This document shows, piece by piece, positions 22,817 through 35,500 of a stretch of 64,000 bases of DNA (the first letter of the stretch is position 1; the number at the start of each line of letters is the position of its first letter). Source of the stretch: Galeopsis tetrahit (lineage: Eukaryota > Streptophyta > Magnoliopsida > Lamiales > Lamiaceae); the NCBI GenBank assembly GCA_963675135.1, contig OY776131.1, positions 24,977,881 through 25,041,880 on the forward strand, read 5' to 3'. The notes below the pieces were generated by a model. The model was not told where the DNA came from. It saw nothing but the letters and a program-made list of their open reading frames with translations, and searched no databases. The translations under genes and the position numbers were made by a program.

Positions 22817-24180
22817 TGGTGAGTGAGAAGACAGTTGTAAACCATTCTTCTTTTCCGTTCTTTGCCATTCTTATCAAAAACTTCTTCCGGCTATTCTTCT
22901 AAAAAACCGTTGCGATTAGTTTAGTTTAATTGTTTTTCTTTGCATCTTCTCACTTGCTGGATCGTGTTTATGTGTTCTCTAATTTTCTTAGATAATGTAT
23001 TTTTTTTTATGTTTCTGTGTTCTCTAATTTTATTAGATAGTGTAATATTTTTTGTGTTCCGTTAACTTTTTGTTAGACAGTGTAATTTTTTTCCCTCCTT
23101 CGTCCCTAACAGACATGAAGTCAAATTGCAAAAAGGAAGAGGATGGGAATAAGAGTTCAGTAAATAAGAGAGTTCAAGGAAAATGTGAAGAGAATGAGAA
23201 TAAAAGTTCGATGAAAGAAGATGGAAGAGAATGGGAATAAGAGTTCATAAAAGTTCGATAAAAGAAGATGGAAGAGAATGGGAATAAGAGTTCAAGCAGA
23301 CATGTCCCTTTTTTTTTTACACTTTTTTTTTTTTACATTTTTGTTAAATTATTTTCCCACATCTCCTTTATTTCTCTGCCTCAATTCTTTTTCTTTTATA
23401 ATTTCATTCTTTTACATTTTTGTTAAATTATTTTTTTTTTGGTCTTTTTTTTTTCTTTTAGATTTTTTTTTAAATTATTTTTTCGGTTCTTTGCTCTCTC
23501 TCTCATATTTCTCTGTCTCCTCTATTTAATTTTTTTTATTTACAGTTTTTATTAATAAAAGTTATTTATTTATTTTTTAATTTTTTTTAAATATAAAGCG
23601 GTTATTCCTTCTCTCTCTCAACAACCGTTCTTCATTATTTTTTATTTCTTTAAATATAGTGAGTAAGAAGGCAGTTGTAAACCCTTCTACTTTTATGTTC
23701 TTTGGAAGTTCGGGTTTTTTTTTAAAAATCGTTGCATTAGTTTAGTTTAATTTACTTTTTAAATATTTTTCTTTAATGGATCTATTGTTTTCCACGTCCC
23801 ATTTTTTGATTGCATCTTCTCACTTGCTAGATCGTGTAATTTTCTTAGATAGTGTAATTTTTTTTGTTTCTATGTTCTCTAATTTTTTTAGATAGTGTAA
23901 TATTTTTTGTGTTCCGTTAACTTTTTGTTACACAGTGTAATTTTTTTCCCTCCTTCGTTCCTAACAGACATGACGTCAAATTGCAAAAAGGAAGAGAATG
24001 TGAATAAGAGTTCAATAAAGAAGAGAGTTCAAGGAAGATGCGAAGAGAATCAATGAAAAACTTACAACTTATAACTACTTATTAATGTAGTAGAAGAAAT
24101 TTACTTCTTTCTTTCTTCTTCCGTTCATAATACAATTTTTAAAAAATAAAGAGAATCAATAAAAAGTTTCAATTTCTAAT
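22817..24180. repeat. Local direct duplication (about 0.8-kb period)
   Basis: Two diverged copies, about 22817-23560 and 23655-24060, share ordered blocks: GTGAGTGAGAAGACAGTTGT, GCATCTTCTCACTTGCTGG, GTGTTCCGTTAACTTTTTGT and AGACATGAAGTCAAATTGCA. The first copy has an extra pyrimidine-rich stretch (23310-23560) similar to 6600-6920. No gene recognised. Confidence 0.7.
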
Positions 24181-24189
24181 TAATTCTTC

Positions 24190-25298
24190 GAGAAATTTTT
24201 ATTTTACGTCCTGTAACTTAGGCCTAATCCAGTTTATATCCTTTAAGTTTTCACTTTTTCAATTTACATCCTAGGGTGTTCAATTTATGTCCTTTTAGGT
24301 CCAATTTATGTCCTTTTCGCCGGAAAATTGGAATTCCGGTCAAATAGTCCAATTTACATCCTTTAAGTTTGAAAATTAATAATTAAAAAATTCTTTAAAA
24401 AATTAAAATTCTCATTAAAAACTAAAAATATCATTAAAATTTATAAATTGTGTAAAATAAAAATAAAAAATTCTAAAATTCAAAAAAAAAAAATTAAAAA
24501 TTCTAAAATTCTAAAAATTTGAAATATTGGAAATTGAAAATAAAAAATTTCTAAAAATCTCATAAAAACATAAAATTCTAAATATAAAAAATATATAAAT
24601 TAAAATTTTAAAAATGTTTAAAATAAAATAAAAAATTATTTATTCTAAAACCTCATTAAAATGAATTTGACACGGTTCTACAATCAATCAAGGCGTGGAA
24701 TACAAAAAAATTTAGGAGTTCGAGAAAAACTTTAATGGCAGATGACTCCGGTTTTTAATGACATATTAATAATTTTTATTATTCTTATGGGATTTTAAAA
24801 TTTTTAATATTTCATCTACACATTTTAAAAAAATTAAAGAGATTTTTAGAATTTTTAATGAGATTTTCGAATTTCTTAATTTTAAGTTAAACATTTTCGA
24901 TTTTTTTAATTGTAAATTTTTTTTTTTTTAATTTTACACATTTTATAATATTTAATGAGATTTTTAAAAAATTAAATAAGGTATTTTGAATTTTATTTTT
25001 CACATTTTATAGTTTTTAATTTTAATGATGTTTTCAGATTTTTAATAATATTTTAAAAATTTTAAAGATATTTTTAGAAAATTTATTTATTAAATTTTAA
25101 AATTTTAAACTTAAAGGACGTAAATTGGACTATTTGGCCGGAATCCCAATTTATTCCTCACAATCCGGTGAGTTTGAAAATTTTCCGGCGAAAAGGACGT
25201 AAATTGGACCATAAAGGACGTAAATCGAAAAAGTGAAAACTTAAAGGATATAAATTGGATTAAGCCTAAGTTACAGGACATAAAATGAATTTTTCTCT
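24190..25298. mobile_element. Long-inverted-repeat MITE, family E, copy 2 (complete)
   Basis: The 9-bp direct duplication TAATTCTTC (24181-24189, 25299-25307) bounds the element. Its inverted repeats run over 150 bp, contain repeated GTCCAATTTACGTCC-type units, and share CTGTAACTTAGG next to the termini. The middle includes a segment around 24670-24750 that matches 490-580 of copy 1 in reverse. Non-coding. The target size suggests a Mutator-type element. Confidence 0.88.
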
Positions 25299-25307
25299 TA
25301 ATTCTTC

Positions 25308-26174
25308 AAAACATATCAATTTTATTATATATATCATTTATTTCTCATAAAATAATTTTTTTCTTTATAGTAATCTTTCACATTAAGATAATATTTTATT
25401 CCTCTTAACTAAAATTGTCTTTTAATGAGATATATAGATGTGGAATGATTATAAGATTACTACTCAGCCCTATCTCAAAATTCTCAACTATTTTTTTTAA
25501 GTTAGAATACATATTTTGAGTAAAGCTAATTTAAGTGCAAATGGAATTAATGATTAACCACCAAATACATTAATTATCATCAAATATATTTTAAAATAAT
25601 AAATAATATAAAATTTTATTAAATAATAATATAATTTTTTTCCAATCCCGCGAATTTCACACTAGTAAGAAATAATTTCACACATCTAATTATATTGATT
25701 AATACAAAAAATAATTATTAGTAATACCACAAACAATAATCAATAATACCATAAATATTAGTCAGTAGCATTTTATACAATAACGAATAATTCCACACAT
25801 CTAATTGTATTCAATAATACTAAAAACAATTAGCATTAATACCATGAATAGTAATCAATAATACCATTAACAATATATATACAATAACAAATAATTCCAC
25901 ACATCTAATTATATTTAGTAATACAAAAAACAATTATCAGTAATATCATGAACAATAATTAGTAATACCATGAACAATAATCAGTAATCAATAGTCGGTT
26001 ATACGCACACACGATATTTTAGCGCACACCCCGTAAGATTACGACACACCCCATGAAAGACCGAATATACCCTTCTCCTACATAACCATAATTCTCTCCT
26101 TATTCTCTCAAACCATATAACGTGAAAAATAAAATACGTCGCTTGGGACACCCACTTCTCTTTCAGCCTCGTCG
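25308..26174. repeat. AT-rich spacer with a degenerate tandem repeat of about 105-115 bp
   Basis: Three units start near 25671, 25785 and 25889, each with AATAATTCCACACATCTAATT. Otherwise AT-rich with no gene. CACACTAG followed by T near 25655-25667 resembles a Helitron tail, but no hairpin is visible. Confidence 0.5.
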
Positions 26175-26399
26175 GCCGCTGTCACATCTCGATTTTAGGG
26201 CCTAGATGAAAACACCATATTTTTACTTTTTGAAGGTCAACTAAATAAAATACTGTCTTTTCTTGATTTTCAAAAGACATATGTAGATAAATTTATTAAT
26301 TTACAAAAATATTTGCAGCGGAAGTAAATATTAAAACAATGACAATTTTAAAAAGTTAACATCAATCACTTGAAAATAAATAAATTTATTTAAAACCGT

Positions 26400-27249
26400 G
26401 GAAAGGGGATGAGAGAGAAATATCAATTTTCTCTGCCTTCTCTCTACACCAAAACATCTACCACCCACTTTTTCAATCCAACCGCCCACCTTCTTCAACT
26501 TACACCGCCTAAATAATTCTTACATCCATCTATCCTTGAATTTAGATGTTATCTTGATCAACCACCGCCTAAATAATCTTCGTCCACTTTCTGCGTAGAA
26601 AGAAAGTCGTCGTGCCGCCTCGCCGCATGTATCACCGCCGGTAGCGCCGCCGCTCTGTTCAGATTTTTCAGTGGGTGAAGGAGTTTTTTTTAGGGGTTTG
26701 TTGGGATCAATGGGTGAATCTCCCCGTCGGAGCCACGGTGGCCGACCGGGTGAGTCATCCGTTTGATCCCATTTTATTTTCGTTTTTTATGCTTTTTGCA
26801 TGTTAGTTTAGTTTGTTTCCTAGTTTAGATCTCGTGTTTTACTACGTTGTTATTTTCCGTTTACTGTATTTTAGTTTTCACCTGTTGTTATGGTTTCCTC
26901 CCTGATGAGATGGATTTTCTTCCCGTTTACAGGTTTTCCCATGGTGGCGCTATGTTGTGCCTGTTGGAGCTGGTAGCCCTTGGGTCCGTACTTATTAGAT
27001 TTGGGAGGTATATTGTACGAGTCGTTGTGTGCGACAATCTGTTTCTTCTCTGGAGCCGATTTACTATCTCCTTAGATCGCGGAGTTTCAAGGAATGTTGG
27101 CTTAATCGATGATCCTTCCACTCTCTCACGATTGAGTTTGGAATACGTGGTCTTTTGGTAGAACTTTACTTTAAGGATAGGTGAGGGCGTTGAAATGTAA
27201 TTTTTCCCTATCTGTAATTCTACCTATTGTCAAAAAAAAAAAAAAAAAA
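26400..27249 (+). mobile_element. Possible retroposon with poly(A) tail, LINE-derived?
   Basis: From a GAGAGAG-rich start the segment becomes GC-rich with an ATG at 26709 (ATGGGTGAATCTCCCCGTCG), a GTGAGT donor-like site and a TTTACAG acceptor-like site near 26935. It ends in CTATTGTC followed by about 18 A (27232-27249). It may be an internally deleted LINE (5' and 3' parts joined). No reverse transcriptase is present and no target duplication is convincing. Confidence 0.3.
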
Positions 27250-28288
27250 TTACTTTAAAGGTAAACTCAATTTGTAATACAACACAACAGATGTGACTTT
27301 TGTAACATATGAACTAATTAAAACGCAGTTTTAAAATAATAATTAATTCCTTTGACACGCATCCACCGTCCCTCCACCGCAACTCCTTTAATCTTTAATC
27401 TGTAAATGTTAATATGATTGAGGTGAGCAAAAACTAGCTCAGTGGGATTCCCTTTGTCACAGTTAAATATCAATGCAAATAATAAAATCATACACTCACA
27501 AACATGCGTAAATAAGTCTTCCATAACATAAGTCTTCCATATATTGACCAATTAAATTGGCCAATCTATATACGGTGGAGTTGTCCCCAAGAATCTTACC
27601 ATCCCGGACCGTAATCCCCGCTAGCTATAACGACCTTTCCGTCGAAATAACCCATAATAATCATAAACATAGGATAATATAGCTAAGCAACAATTAAATT
27701 CACAAATAACATTTAAAGGAAAACTCCACCTCGATTATATGTCGTGGATGCAATGAATGTAATTGATAAAATAACTTTAATTTTCTTGGAGCCGACCTCA
27801 TAAATTGTGAGTAGAATAAATAAATCTATATTTTTGGTTATTTTACAAATAGGGCCTCTATTTATAAGGGGAAAATAGGTTTTCTTGTGAGATAAATTAG
27901 AGATTTACATTTAAATGAAAATCTTAAAATTTGATTAAGGAGTAACATACTACTTGAGAGAAAAGTTAGAGATATGAATCTATCATGAAAATCCCAAGAT
28001 TTGATTTACCTAAAATATTTCTTCGTAAATTTTATTATCTATAATAATTAAATAAAGAAATATAAAATTTAATAATAATAATTTGAAATTAAGTTTGGTT
28101 GTGATTGTTTCAAAATGAGTTTATATGACCATAGGGATTTTTTAATAAATAAAATAGATGCATTGCTTGATTTTCTAAAATTTAAAGAAATCGATTATCG
28201 TACGTGTTTTATTATGAAATAACTTAATATAACTCAACTTGATAGAAAAATCATGTCCAAAGTAAGGAAATAACACTAAAACTATTAA

Positions 28289-29686
28289 GGGTTAATTGCA
28301 AAAAAAATCACTATCTTTTGTAGATTTATCAATTACAACATATTCTTTATTTTTTTGCAATTCGATACACCGACTTTTTTAGTTTTACAATTTAATGCAC
28401 AGGTAAATTTTTCAATCAATTTTAAAATGATGTGGTGCTGAAAAAATCAAAATCGCCACATTGGCACCAAGTAAGACTGCCACCTAATTAATTACTCCCT
28501 CCGTCCCACAGGAATTTGCACACTTTCCATATATGGATGTCCCATACCAATTTGCACACTCCATAAAAGGAAATATCTTCATAACCCTCACCCTTGAAAT
28601 ATACTCATATTTACCCATATGCCATTACTTTTCCACACTCAATCTACTTTTTACTTTACTTTATTCATAAAAGTTTACAAAACTACCCCTCAAAACATCA
28701 ATCATTACACCTTTTCTTACACATTTCTTAAAATATGTGTCGGTCAAAGGGTGCAAGTTCCTACGGGACGGAGGGAGTATTATTTTTTAATGAAAAAAAA
28801 AACAATTTAAAAACTCTTAAAAATACAAAATTAAATCAACCCTTATTAATTATCCTAAAAGCGCACGCACAAAACCACATCAATTTTATTCCTTCAGAAT
28901 TCGCAAGCATTGTCCACGGATTGGTAAGGTATCTACATGGCCATTTGCAGTAAAATTCAATAAAAGAGAATTATAAAAAAATCTTCCAATTCAATAATAG
29001 TCAGCAAATTGAATATAAAACTTTAATTCGACATATGTGTTAACCGGAAATTCGAATTACTTATTAATCTATAAGTTGGTGCATCATACTTGCAGCAAGA
29101 AAAACAGTTACTAAGAAAAATAGAGAGAATCAAAAACATTAAAAAGATAATTAGGAAAGGAAAACATCCATGTACAAATACTTGTTTCTGGGTATCGTTG
29201 AAGAGGAAAGAAGTAGAGAAAGCAACGGCTTGGTGGGTTTTTCTTCCGAATATTGAACAAATCAAGGACCTCGCTGCAAACAACTTCTGCATCTTCTTGT
29301 ATGTAAATTTTTGGTTTACCGGGAAGGGTGATGGGACTAATAGAGGATTTTAAGAGCACCGTGAATCTGAGCCCATCTTAAACAAACAAATCGATTGAAG
29401 GATTGACGAATTGAAGAACGCGATTAAGATTTATGTGCAAATAAGGGTTGATTTAATTTTGTATTTTTTCATTAAAAATAATAATTAATTAGGTGGCAGT
29501 CTTACTTGGCGCCAATGTGGCGATTTTGATCTTTTCGGCGCCACATCATTTTAAAATAGATCAAAAAATTTATTGATGCATTAAATTGTAAAACTAAAAA
29601 AGTTGGTGTATCGAATTGCAAAAAAATAAAGGATATGTTGTAATTGATAAATCTATTAAAGGTTTTGATTTTTTTTGAATTAACCC
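28289..29686. mobile_element. Mutator-type MITE, family C
   Basis: Inverted repeats of over 200 bp start GGGTTAATTGCAAAAAAAAT and end GAATTAACCC, and contain the pair GGTGGCAGTCTTACTTGG / CCAAGTAAGACTGCCACC. The 9-bp target duplication AACTATTAA is perfect (28280-28288, 29687-29695). Non-coding. A Stowaway MITE sits inside (28495-28777). Confidence 0.9.
28495..28777. mobile_element. Stowaway MITE nested in MITE C
   Basis: TA target (28493-28494, 28778-28779), termini CTCCCTCCGTCCCACAGGAA and CCTACGGGACGGAGGGAG. 283 bp, non-coding. Confidence 0.88.
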
Positions 29687-29692
29687 AACTAT

Positions 29693-29832
29693 TAATTCAT
29701 ACCAAAAATCATTTACGTATAACTATATATTATAAAAAGACGCTGCCTCTGAATTTAAGGTAGAATTAATACCAAAAATCATTTACGTATAACTATATAT
29801 TATAAAAAGACGCTGCCTCTGAATTTAAGGTA
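29693..29832 (+). repeat. Perfect or near-perfect 70-bp tandem duplication
   Basis: The unit starting ATACCAAAAATCATTTACG and ending GAATTTAAGGTA occurs twice head-to-tail, right beside the target duplication of MITE C. Confidence 0.85.
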
Positions 29833-30138
29833 GGTAGTTAGTTTCGAAATTCATGGGTATATGAGATTTGGAAAAAGTTTGAGTAGAATCAATCTGATTT
29901 TTTTGACGGTTAAATATAAATTGAAGACCATCATTCAAGAATAGAGATTATTGGGGATAAGTTTTGAAATAATTATATAAATAAAGATAATGTATTAGGT
30001 ACATTTATATACATAAATTTTTTTAGAGAGATAGGAATAATGTATAATTTTTTTAAAATCTCTTATTTAAAATTAAAGAAAATAAATATTTAAATACAAT
30101 TTTCAAATAACTAACTTAAGAATTTTAGGGGTGTTACA

Positions 30139-31035
30139 GTCGCCGTTCAAAACCTCGCTGCCACAGCCTTTCTTCTTTACCGCACAAAGTCTCGCTGCCA
30201 TAACCCCGTTCGTCGTCGCCACACTTGTTTCGCCGATTTCATGTGAATCTGTTTCGCCGTTCGTCGAGGCCTCACCGTCCGTCCAAGGTTGCATCCCAAG
30301 CCGCCGCCGCCGTCCGTGGCTACGTCCCAAGCCACCGTCGCTTCTTCATCCTTTCGTCGCGTCCCAAGTCGTATGTCTCTCTTTCGATTGTAAGTTAGAT
30401 AAATAGATTTGTTGCCTCCTCCTCGTTTCTGTCGCCCCTGTGTCGTCATTTTCTTCTACATCTCTCAACCTCAAAATTCAGATATGTAAGTTTTTTTTTT
30501 AATTTTCTTCTAAACCTCTCAATCTCAAAATCACTGATTTGTAAAAACAATTGGTGGGTGTCCACCTCAATCTTGTGTGTGCATATAATCGTGGCCTTTT
30601 ATTAGATTTGTGTGACACATTAATGGTCTGCAACGAAAAAAGTAAATTAGGCTCAAACTTTTAATGAAATTGAAGAGTATATATACACGCGAGGTGTAAA
30701 TAATTGTGGCCAATTATTTATATATAAATTATGATTGATTTTATTATATTTTGTGTAAATTAATAGAAGGGCATTATAGTAATTTTAGATGAATTTTTTT
30801 AAAATAATAATTATTGGGAGGTGAAGTCAACAAAAGTGAAGGTATAAATTACCGTGATCAATTGTTTATATATAAATTACGATTGATTGTACTATATTTT
30901 GTTTAAATTAATAGAAGGACACAATATAATTTAAAAAAAAATTATGTGGTGAAAGTTGGGGTGTAAATAAACAACAACTCATGTTATAAGTGAAAAGTCA
31001 TATAATTTCATTCAATTTTACACTACATTGCTGTA
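30139..31035. other. GC-rich gene-like piece then AT-rich repeats, no gene recognised
   Basis: 30139-30450 is GC-rich with CCGCCGCCGCCG and reads Pro/Ser-rich on the plus strand. It may be the 5' part of a gene split by the solo LTR (the left flank 26100-26175 is similar in style). 30680-30960 holds two diverged copies of an about 135-bp unit with GTGAAGTCAACAAAAGTG, also seen at 54420-54485. Confidence 0.4.
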
Positions 31036-31040
31036 ATATA

Positions 31041-32327
31041 TGTAGGTCCCAAAGTTGAGTTTAATATTGAGTAAGCTAGTGAAAATGTCTAGAGGGGGGT
31101 GAATAGACTTTTCAAAATTCTTTCAATATATCAAAGTACAATGCGGAAATCAGAATATATCAATGAGCCCAATTCTAGTTTATACTCAACTTATTTCGAG
31201 AACTTTGTTATGAACACTCAACTAGTCTTGTTTAGATATGTAGTTAAACAGTTAATCAATTAAACAACAATCAAACAGTAAAGTAAACAACACACAACAA
31301 TTTAATAGTGGTTCGACAACTTGTCTACGTCCACTCTCACAAACCCAGTTGTGATATTCTTATTCACTCTTCCAATCGAGTAAAGTGTGTGTTCTTGTAA
31401 TTTTAAGTCCCAAGAAACAAGACTTAGATCTTCTCGAATATACTACCAAGTATATATTTGATCTTACTAGAGATTTACAAGTATCTAGCAACTTGAAAAC
31501 AGTAAACTAAAAACTTCTCTATTCAGTAGCAGTCTTCTTCGTTCTTCACTTGTCTTCCGAACTTGCTTTCTGAACTTCAAACTCTGTGAGTAACTTTGCT
31601 TCGAATGCTTCAATAACGCTTCAGTATGTAGAATTGCAGTAGTTCAGTAGTCTTGAATCGATCAATACCCTGAGGTATTTATAGACTTTCAATTCTTCAA
31701 GAACTTTCAGTTGTAACCAACCTTTCTTGAAAACTAACTTGCAACTTGTTATTCTTATCCTTCCACGCGTATCTTCAGTAATTAGTTATCTCTAACTAAC
31801 TCTTTAATCCTTATCTTCACACGCGCTTGAATAACTAACTTCTTCTTTATTATGTTGACTTGTCTTGTCTTGTCTTCACGCACCTGTCTTGTGTAGACTT
31901 CATTCTTCTTCTTCTTGTGCGGTCTTCTTCATTAGACTTAGTAACAACTAATCTAATCCTAACAAGACTATTACATTTACTTTAAGCTTTATAAAACAGC
32001 TTAGTCAACTTAGAAATCTATACAATGTTTATATCAATTACATATGAAAATCATGAGCTTCTATACAATGTTTATCATAGCTCAATAACAACCTAAACAA
32101 TTAATACAAAGTATCAACGTGTTATAAGTACTTGTCTTTTGAAATATTCTTTTTAACTTGCGTACTCTTCTTGTCTTGTGAACTCTACTGGTCTGTACAA
32201 GACGACTTCTTTTAACTAGACTAGGTCAGTCAACACTTAGAAAATATTCAATATACTTTTGGCTTATCAAAACTTCATCTTTATCTTTTCATCATTTAGG
32301 ACTTGTTCTAGGATTCATATCCCAACA
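31041..32327 (-). repeat. 3' LTR of the Sirevirus element
   Basis: 1287 bp, TG..CA ends, preceded on the minus strand by the polypurine tract at 32328-32348. Confidence 0.92.
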
Positions 32328-32348
32328 ATTTCCCCCTTTTTGATGAAG
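32328..32348 (-). promoter_or_regulatory. Polypurine tract of the Sirevirus element
   Basis: Minus strand CAAAAAGGGGGAAAT directly before the 3' LTR start TGTTGGG. Primer for plus-strand DNA synthesis. Confidence 0.75.
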
Positions 32349-32522
32349 CCAAAACTACTTGAATCTTTTCACAATGGTAGACTAGTTAAGTAGTTATCTT
32401 GTCTTTAACATCAAATAGTACTTATCTTTTCATTCATTCAAATAAGATCAGTAGATATTACACATACTTAATCAAAAATAAAAAACTAACAATCAGATAT
32501 CAGAGCAAATAAACAAAAACAA

Positions 32523-35500
32523 CTAATCTGTTATGTTACCTCCTTCAAGATTAGGAACGCAGAATGCAACAATGAGTCTTCTGTGTATCACTCTGACATG
32601 TTCTTCATCATCAATCTTCTCTTTATCTAGTAGCTCCTCTTCAAACTTCTTAATCTGGTTGAAGTCAACTCTCTTTCCTGAGCTAAGCATAGGAGTCTTC
32701 CACTTCGGATAGATCGGTACAAGAATATTGTAATTCACAGCAGCAGAAATTCTCATGATCAAATTCCAAAGCTTCTTGCTTTGACCTTCCATGAACTTGT
32801 CAAATAACGCATACAATTCATCAGAATTCTCAGTATCACCAAATTTCCTGATTATCCAGTGATCTAATTCCCATTGCAACTTGACTTTGAACCAATCTTG
32901 TCGATGTTCTTTGTCAATAAAGTTGTCAATGAATGCATCTTCCATTTGGTCTTCATCTGCTTTCAACTTTTGCAACCTTCGAATATGCTTTCCAATCTTC
33001 TTTTAACTAGCATAACGAGATTCATCTTCAGCATCTTCAACTCTTTGCTTTTTAACGATTGCAGTCGTCTCAGCTTCCTTAGAATCATCAATGACAATAT
33101 GCTTTCTCTTCGCTACTTGTCTTGCTTGAACCTCTGCTTCAGGAGTCGCAACACCTTTGCCTTTCTCCTTTCTTTTCAACTCATCTGCTCTGGCTTGCTC
33201 AAGATCTGCAGTCTTCACTAACTTGCCTCTCTTAGGCCTCTTGAGATCTTGCATAGCTGTCACAACTTCCTTCATCTCTGGTTCAGAGCTAGACTTCAAT
33301 TTATCCACTTCGACTCTACTCGTCTCTTCCCCCTTTTTGGCTTCATCAGACGCCTTGAGAGTGAAAAGAGAAGTAAAGCGAGTCATCTCTTCAAGCATAG
33401 CTTGCTTCATCAGGTTAGTAGCATTTTCAATCTGCCTTTTATGAGAACCATCTTGACTCAACTTGTCTAACTTAGAAGCAACCAACTCTAACTTCTGAGT
33501 AGACAGGTTCAACTCATTCTTAAAATGTGTTGCAGTCAAACGTAGCTTCCTGTTCTCTTCAGTCATAGCACTGATAATCTCTCTTGCTTGTGCTAACTGA
33601 TCATAGGTTTCCTTCCTTTGCACATCTGCAATGTCAATCTTTACTCGATAGACTCGTTCCATCTTCCTGGATTCTTTAGCTAAGAGACGAGCGAAGTAAA
33701 CTGAACTCTTCTCTGAGTATTCAACTTGATTTTGCAGAAATCCTTCTATCTGGTTGAACATCTCTTGTCTGAAATCATTATCCAACTGATTGACTTCATT
33801 CATAATCATCTCTTTTGAACTTGTCACAAGGACACTGTTCTGTTCAACAAGAGTCTTCTTTATTTCAGACTTGAGAAATTCATCAATGGACAACTTGATT
33901 ACACCTTTCAGTTCATTCTTCAGTTCATCTATTGACGCAGCTGGGATTGCTTGAGAAGGTTGACCAACTTCTATATGAACAGCTTCTTCCATGGTCTCAT
34001 CTTCTTGAACAGATAGAACTTCCACTAACTTGTCTTCCAGATCAGTAGTCAAGACCTTGTCTTCTACTACTTCATCTTCTGGAACAACACTTCCAGCAAT
34101 AGCTTTCAAACTTAATCGAGGAGAGTAAGGAACGATTGCTAACCTTGCCCCTTTAGCTCGTCTTTCAGCATCATTAGAATCCTTCTTCACCATGGCATGT
34201 AACTTCTTCACATAACCACAGATCTCGGCTGGAAAATATTGATCAGAATAGCGATTGATAAAAGTAAAATCTGACCTTGGACTATCAGCATGTTCCACCT
34301 GAAATTTGAACACAATGCTTCTCAACTGGTCTGAGACATTGTTAAGGTCAACCAAAGGATCAGTAGACTGTATTTCCTCAGCTGGTTCAGCTTCAACCAT
34401 CACTTCATCTTCTACAAGATCAGCTTCAGAAACTTGAACTCCGACATAGAACTTGTATTCCGAACACAGCAAATCATCAGAAATATTTAGCATTCTCTTC
34501 ACAAGAGCAGTTAGGGCATGAGAAGGAGATAACTCAGAGTGGTCTTGAACTCCACTGTTCTCCTTTTGCTCCATCTCCCAATCCATAAAATTGGAGATTC
34601 CTCCCATCCCTAAGATGACTTCAAAAAGATCTTCTGTCGGGGACTTCTTCAATGCAACCCACGTGCAAATCCTAAGAAGTTTCTCATACTGCTCTGTCGA
34701 AGTGTCTATCTCAATAGACGAGAGCCTCCTCTACAGATTGTTGCTCACTTTCGCACGAATCTTCTTCTCCCTTAAACACATCGGATAATAGACGAGGGAA
34801 TCAAATCTAATTTCAGACGGGGTCTGAGCAAGTGGGGTCCTTGCTTCAGTTGTTGCAGTGGCACCTAATGAAGTGTCTGAAATAGACGGGTTGATGGGTT
34901 CAACATTTTCTGTTGAGGGTAAGGAGAGTATTTGGACTGTGGTTTCTGGGGGCTGTGATGTGGCTAGGTTTGGTTCGACAACTGTAGGAGTATCAGTTGT
35001 ATCGAATATAGTAGTGTGTTGGGTTATGCTGGCTCTCAGTGGATGCACTGCCAACACTTGCGAAGTTTGGGGTGCAGGTCTGGCACGAGATCGATGTGAT
35101 CTGGCCTTGGTTCGGACTGGAGGGAGAGAGAGAGGAATTGAAAGAGATTGAGAAGAGGAACCAACCTGTTGAGTCGACTCGTCTGGTGAAGGACTCGGCA
35201 CTCTCACCAGGCGATAGGCTTCAGCAACATTCGCACTTGTCTCCTCAACCTTCTCATGCTCTTCATCTGATTGAGTCTCCTCCGAGTCTTCTGCACTAGA
35301 TCCAACTTGTGCCACATTTTCGGATTCTTCATCATCCGACTCGTCTTCCGATGAACTAGACGAGGCAGCCTCAGGCATCGCGTCAAGAGGATTAATGTAT
35401 ACTTACCTGGGAGCAACAGGTCTCGCAGCAGCTTGCTTCCTCAATGCTTCCTTCTTCAAATAAAATTTTAAGGCATGAAACGGCTTGCCTTTGCTCCATT

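Larger units (their letters stand above)
26180..30138. mobile_element. Probable solo LTR of a Ty3/gypsy-type element, with nested insertions
   Basis: Starts TGTCACATCTCGATTTTAGG and ends AGGGGTGTTACA, the ends of a common plant gypsy LTR type. Flanks GCCGC (26175-26179) and GTCGC (30139-30143) differ by one base and may be the 5-bp target duplication. The part 27580-27650 (CATCCCGGACCG..CGCTAGCTATAACG) looks like LTR body sequence of such elements. No internal region, primer site or second LTR was found. It contains MITE C (28289-29686) and perhaps a retroposon at about 26400-27249. Confidence 0.5.

Noticed and set aside
23278..23529. Phe-rich 83-residue ORF as a membrane protein
   Set aside because: Produced by T-runs in a pyrimidine-rich tract, not conserved in the sister copy.
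34858..35151. Plus-strand ORFs over the envelope-like region
   Set aside because: Shadows of the minus-strand frame, with no recognisable domain.
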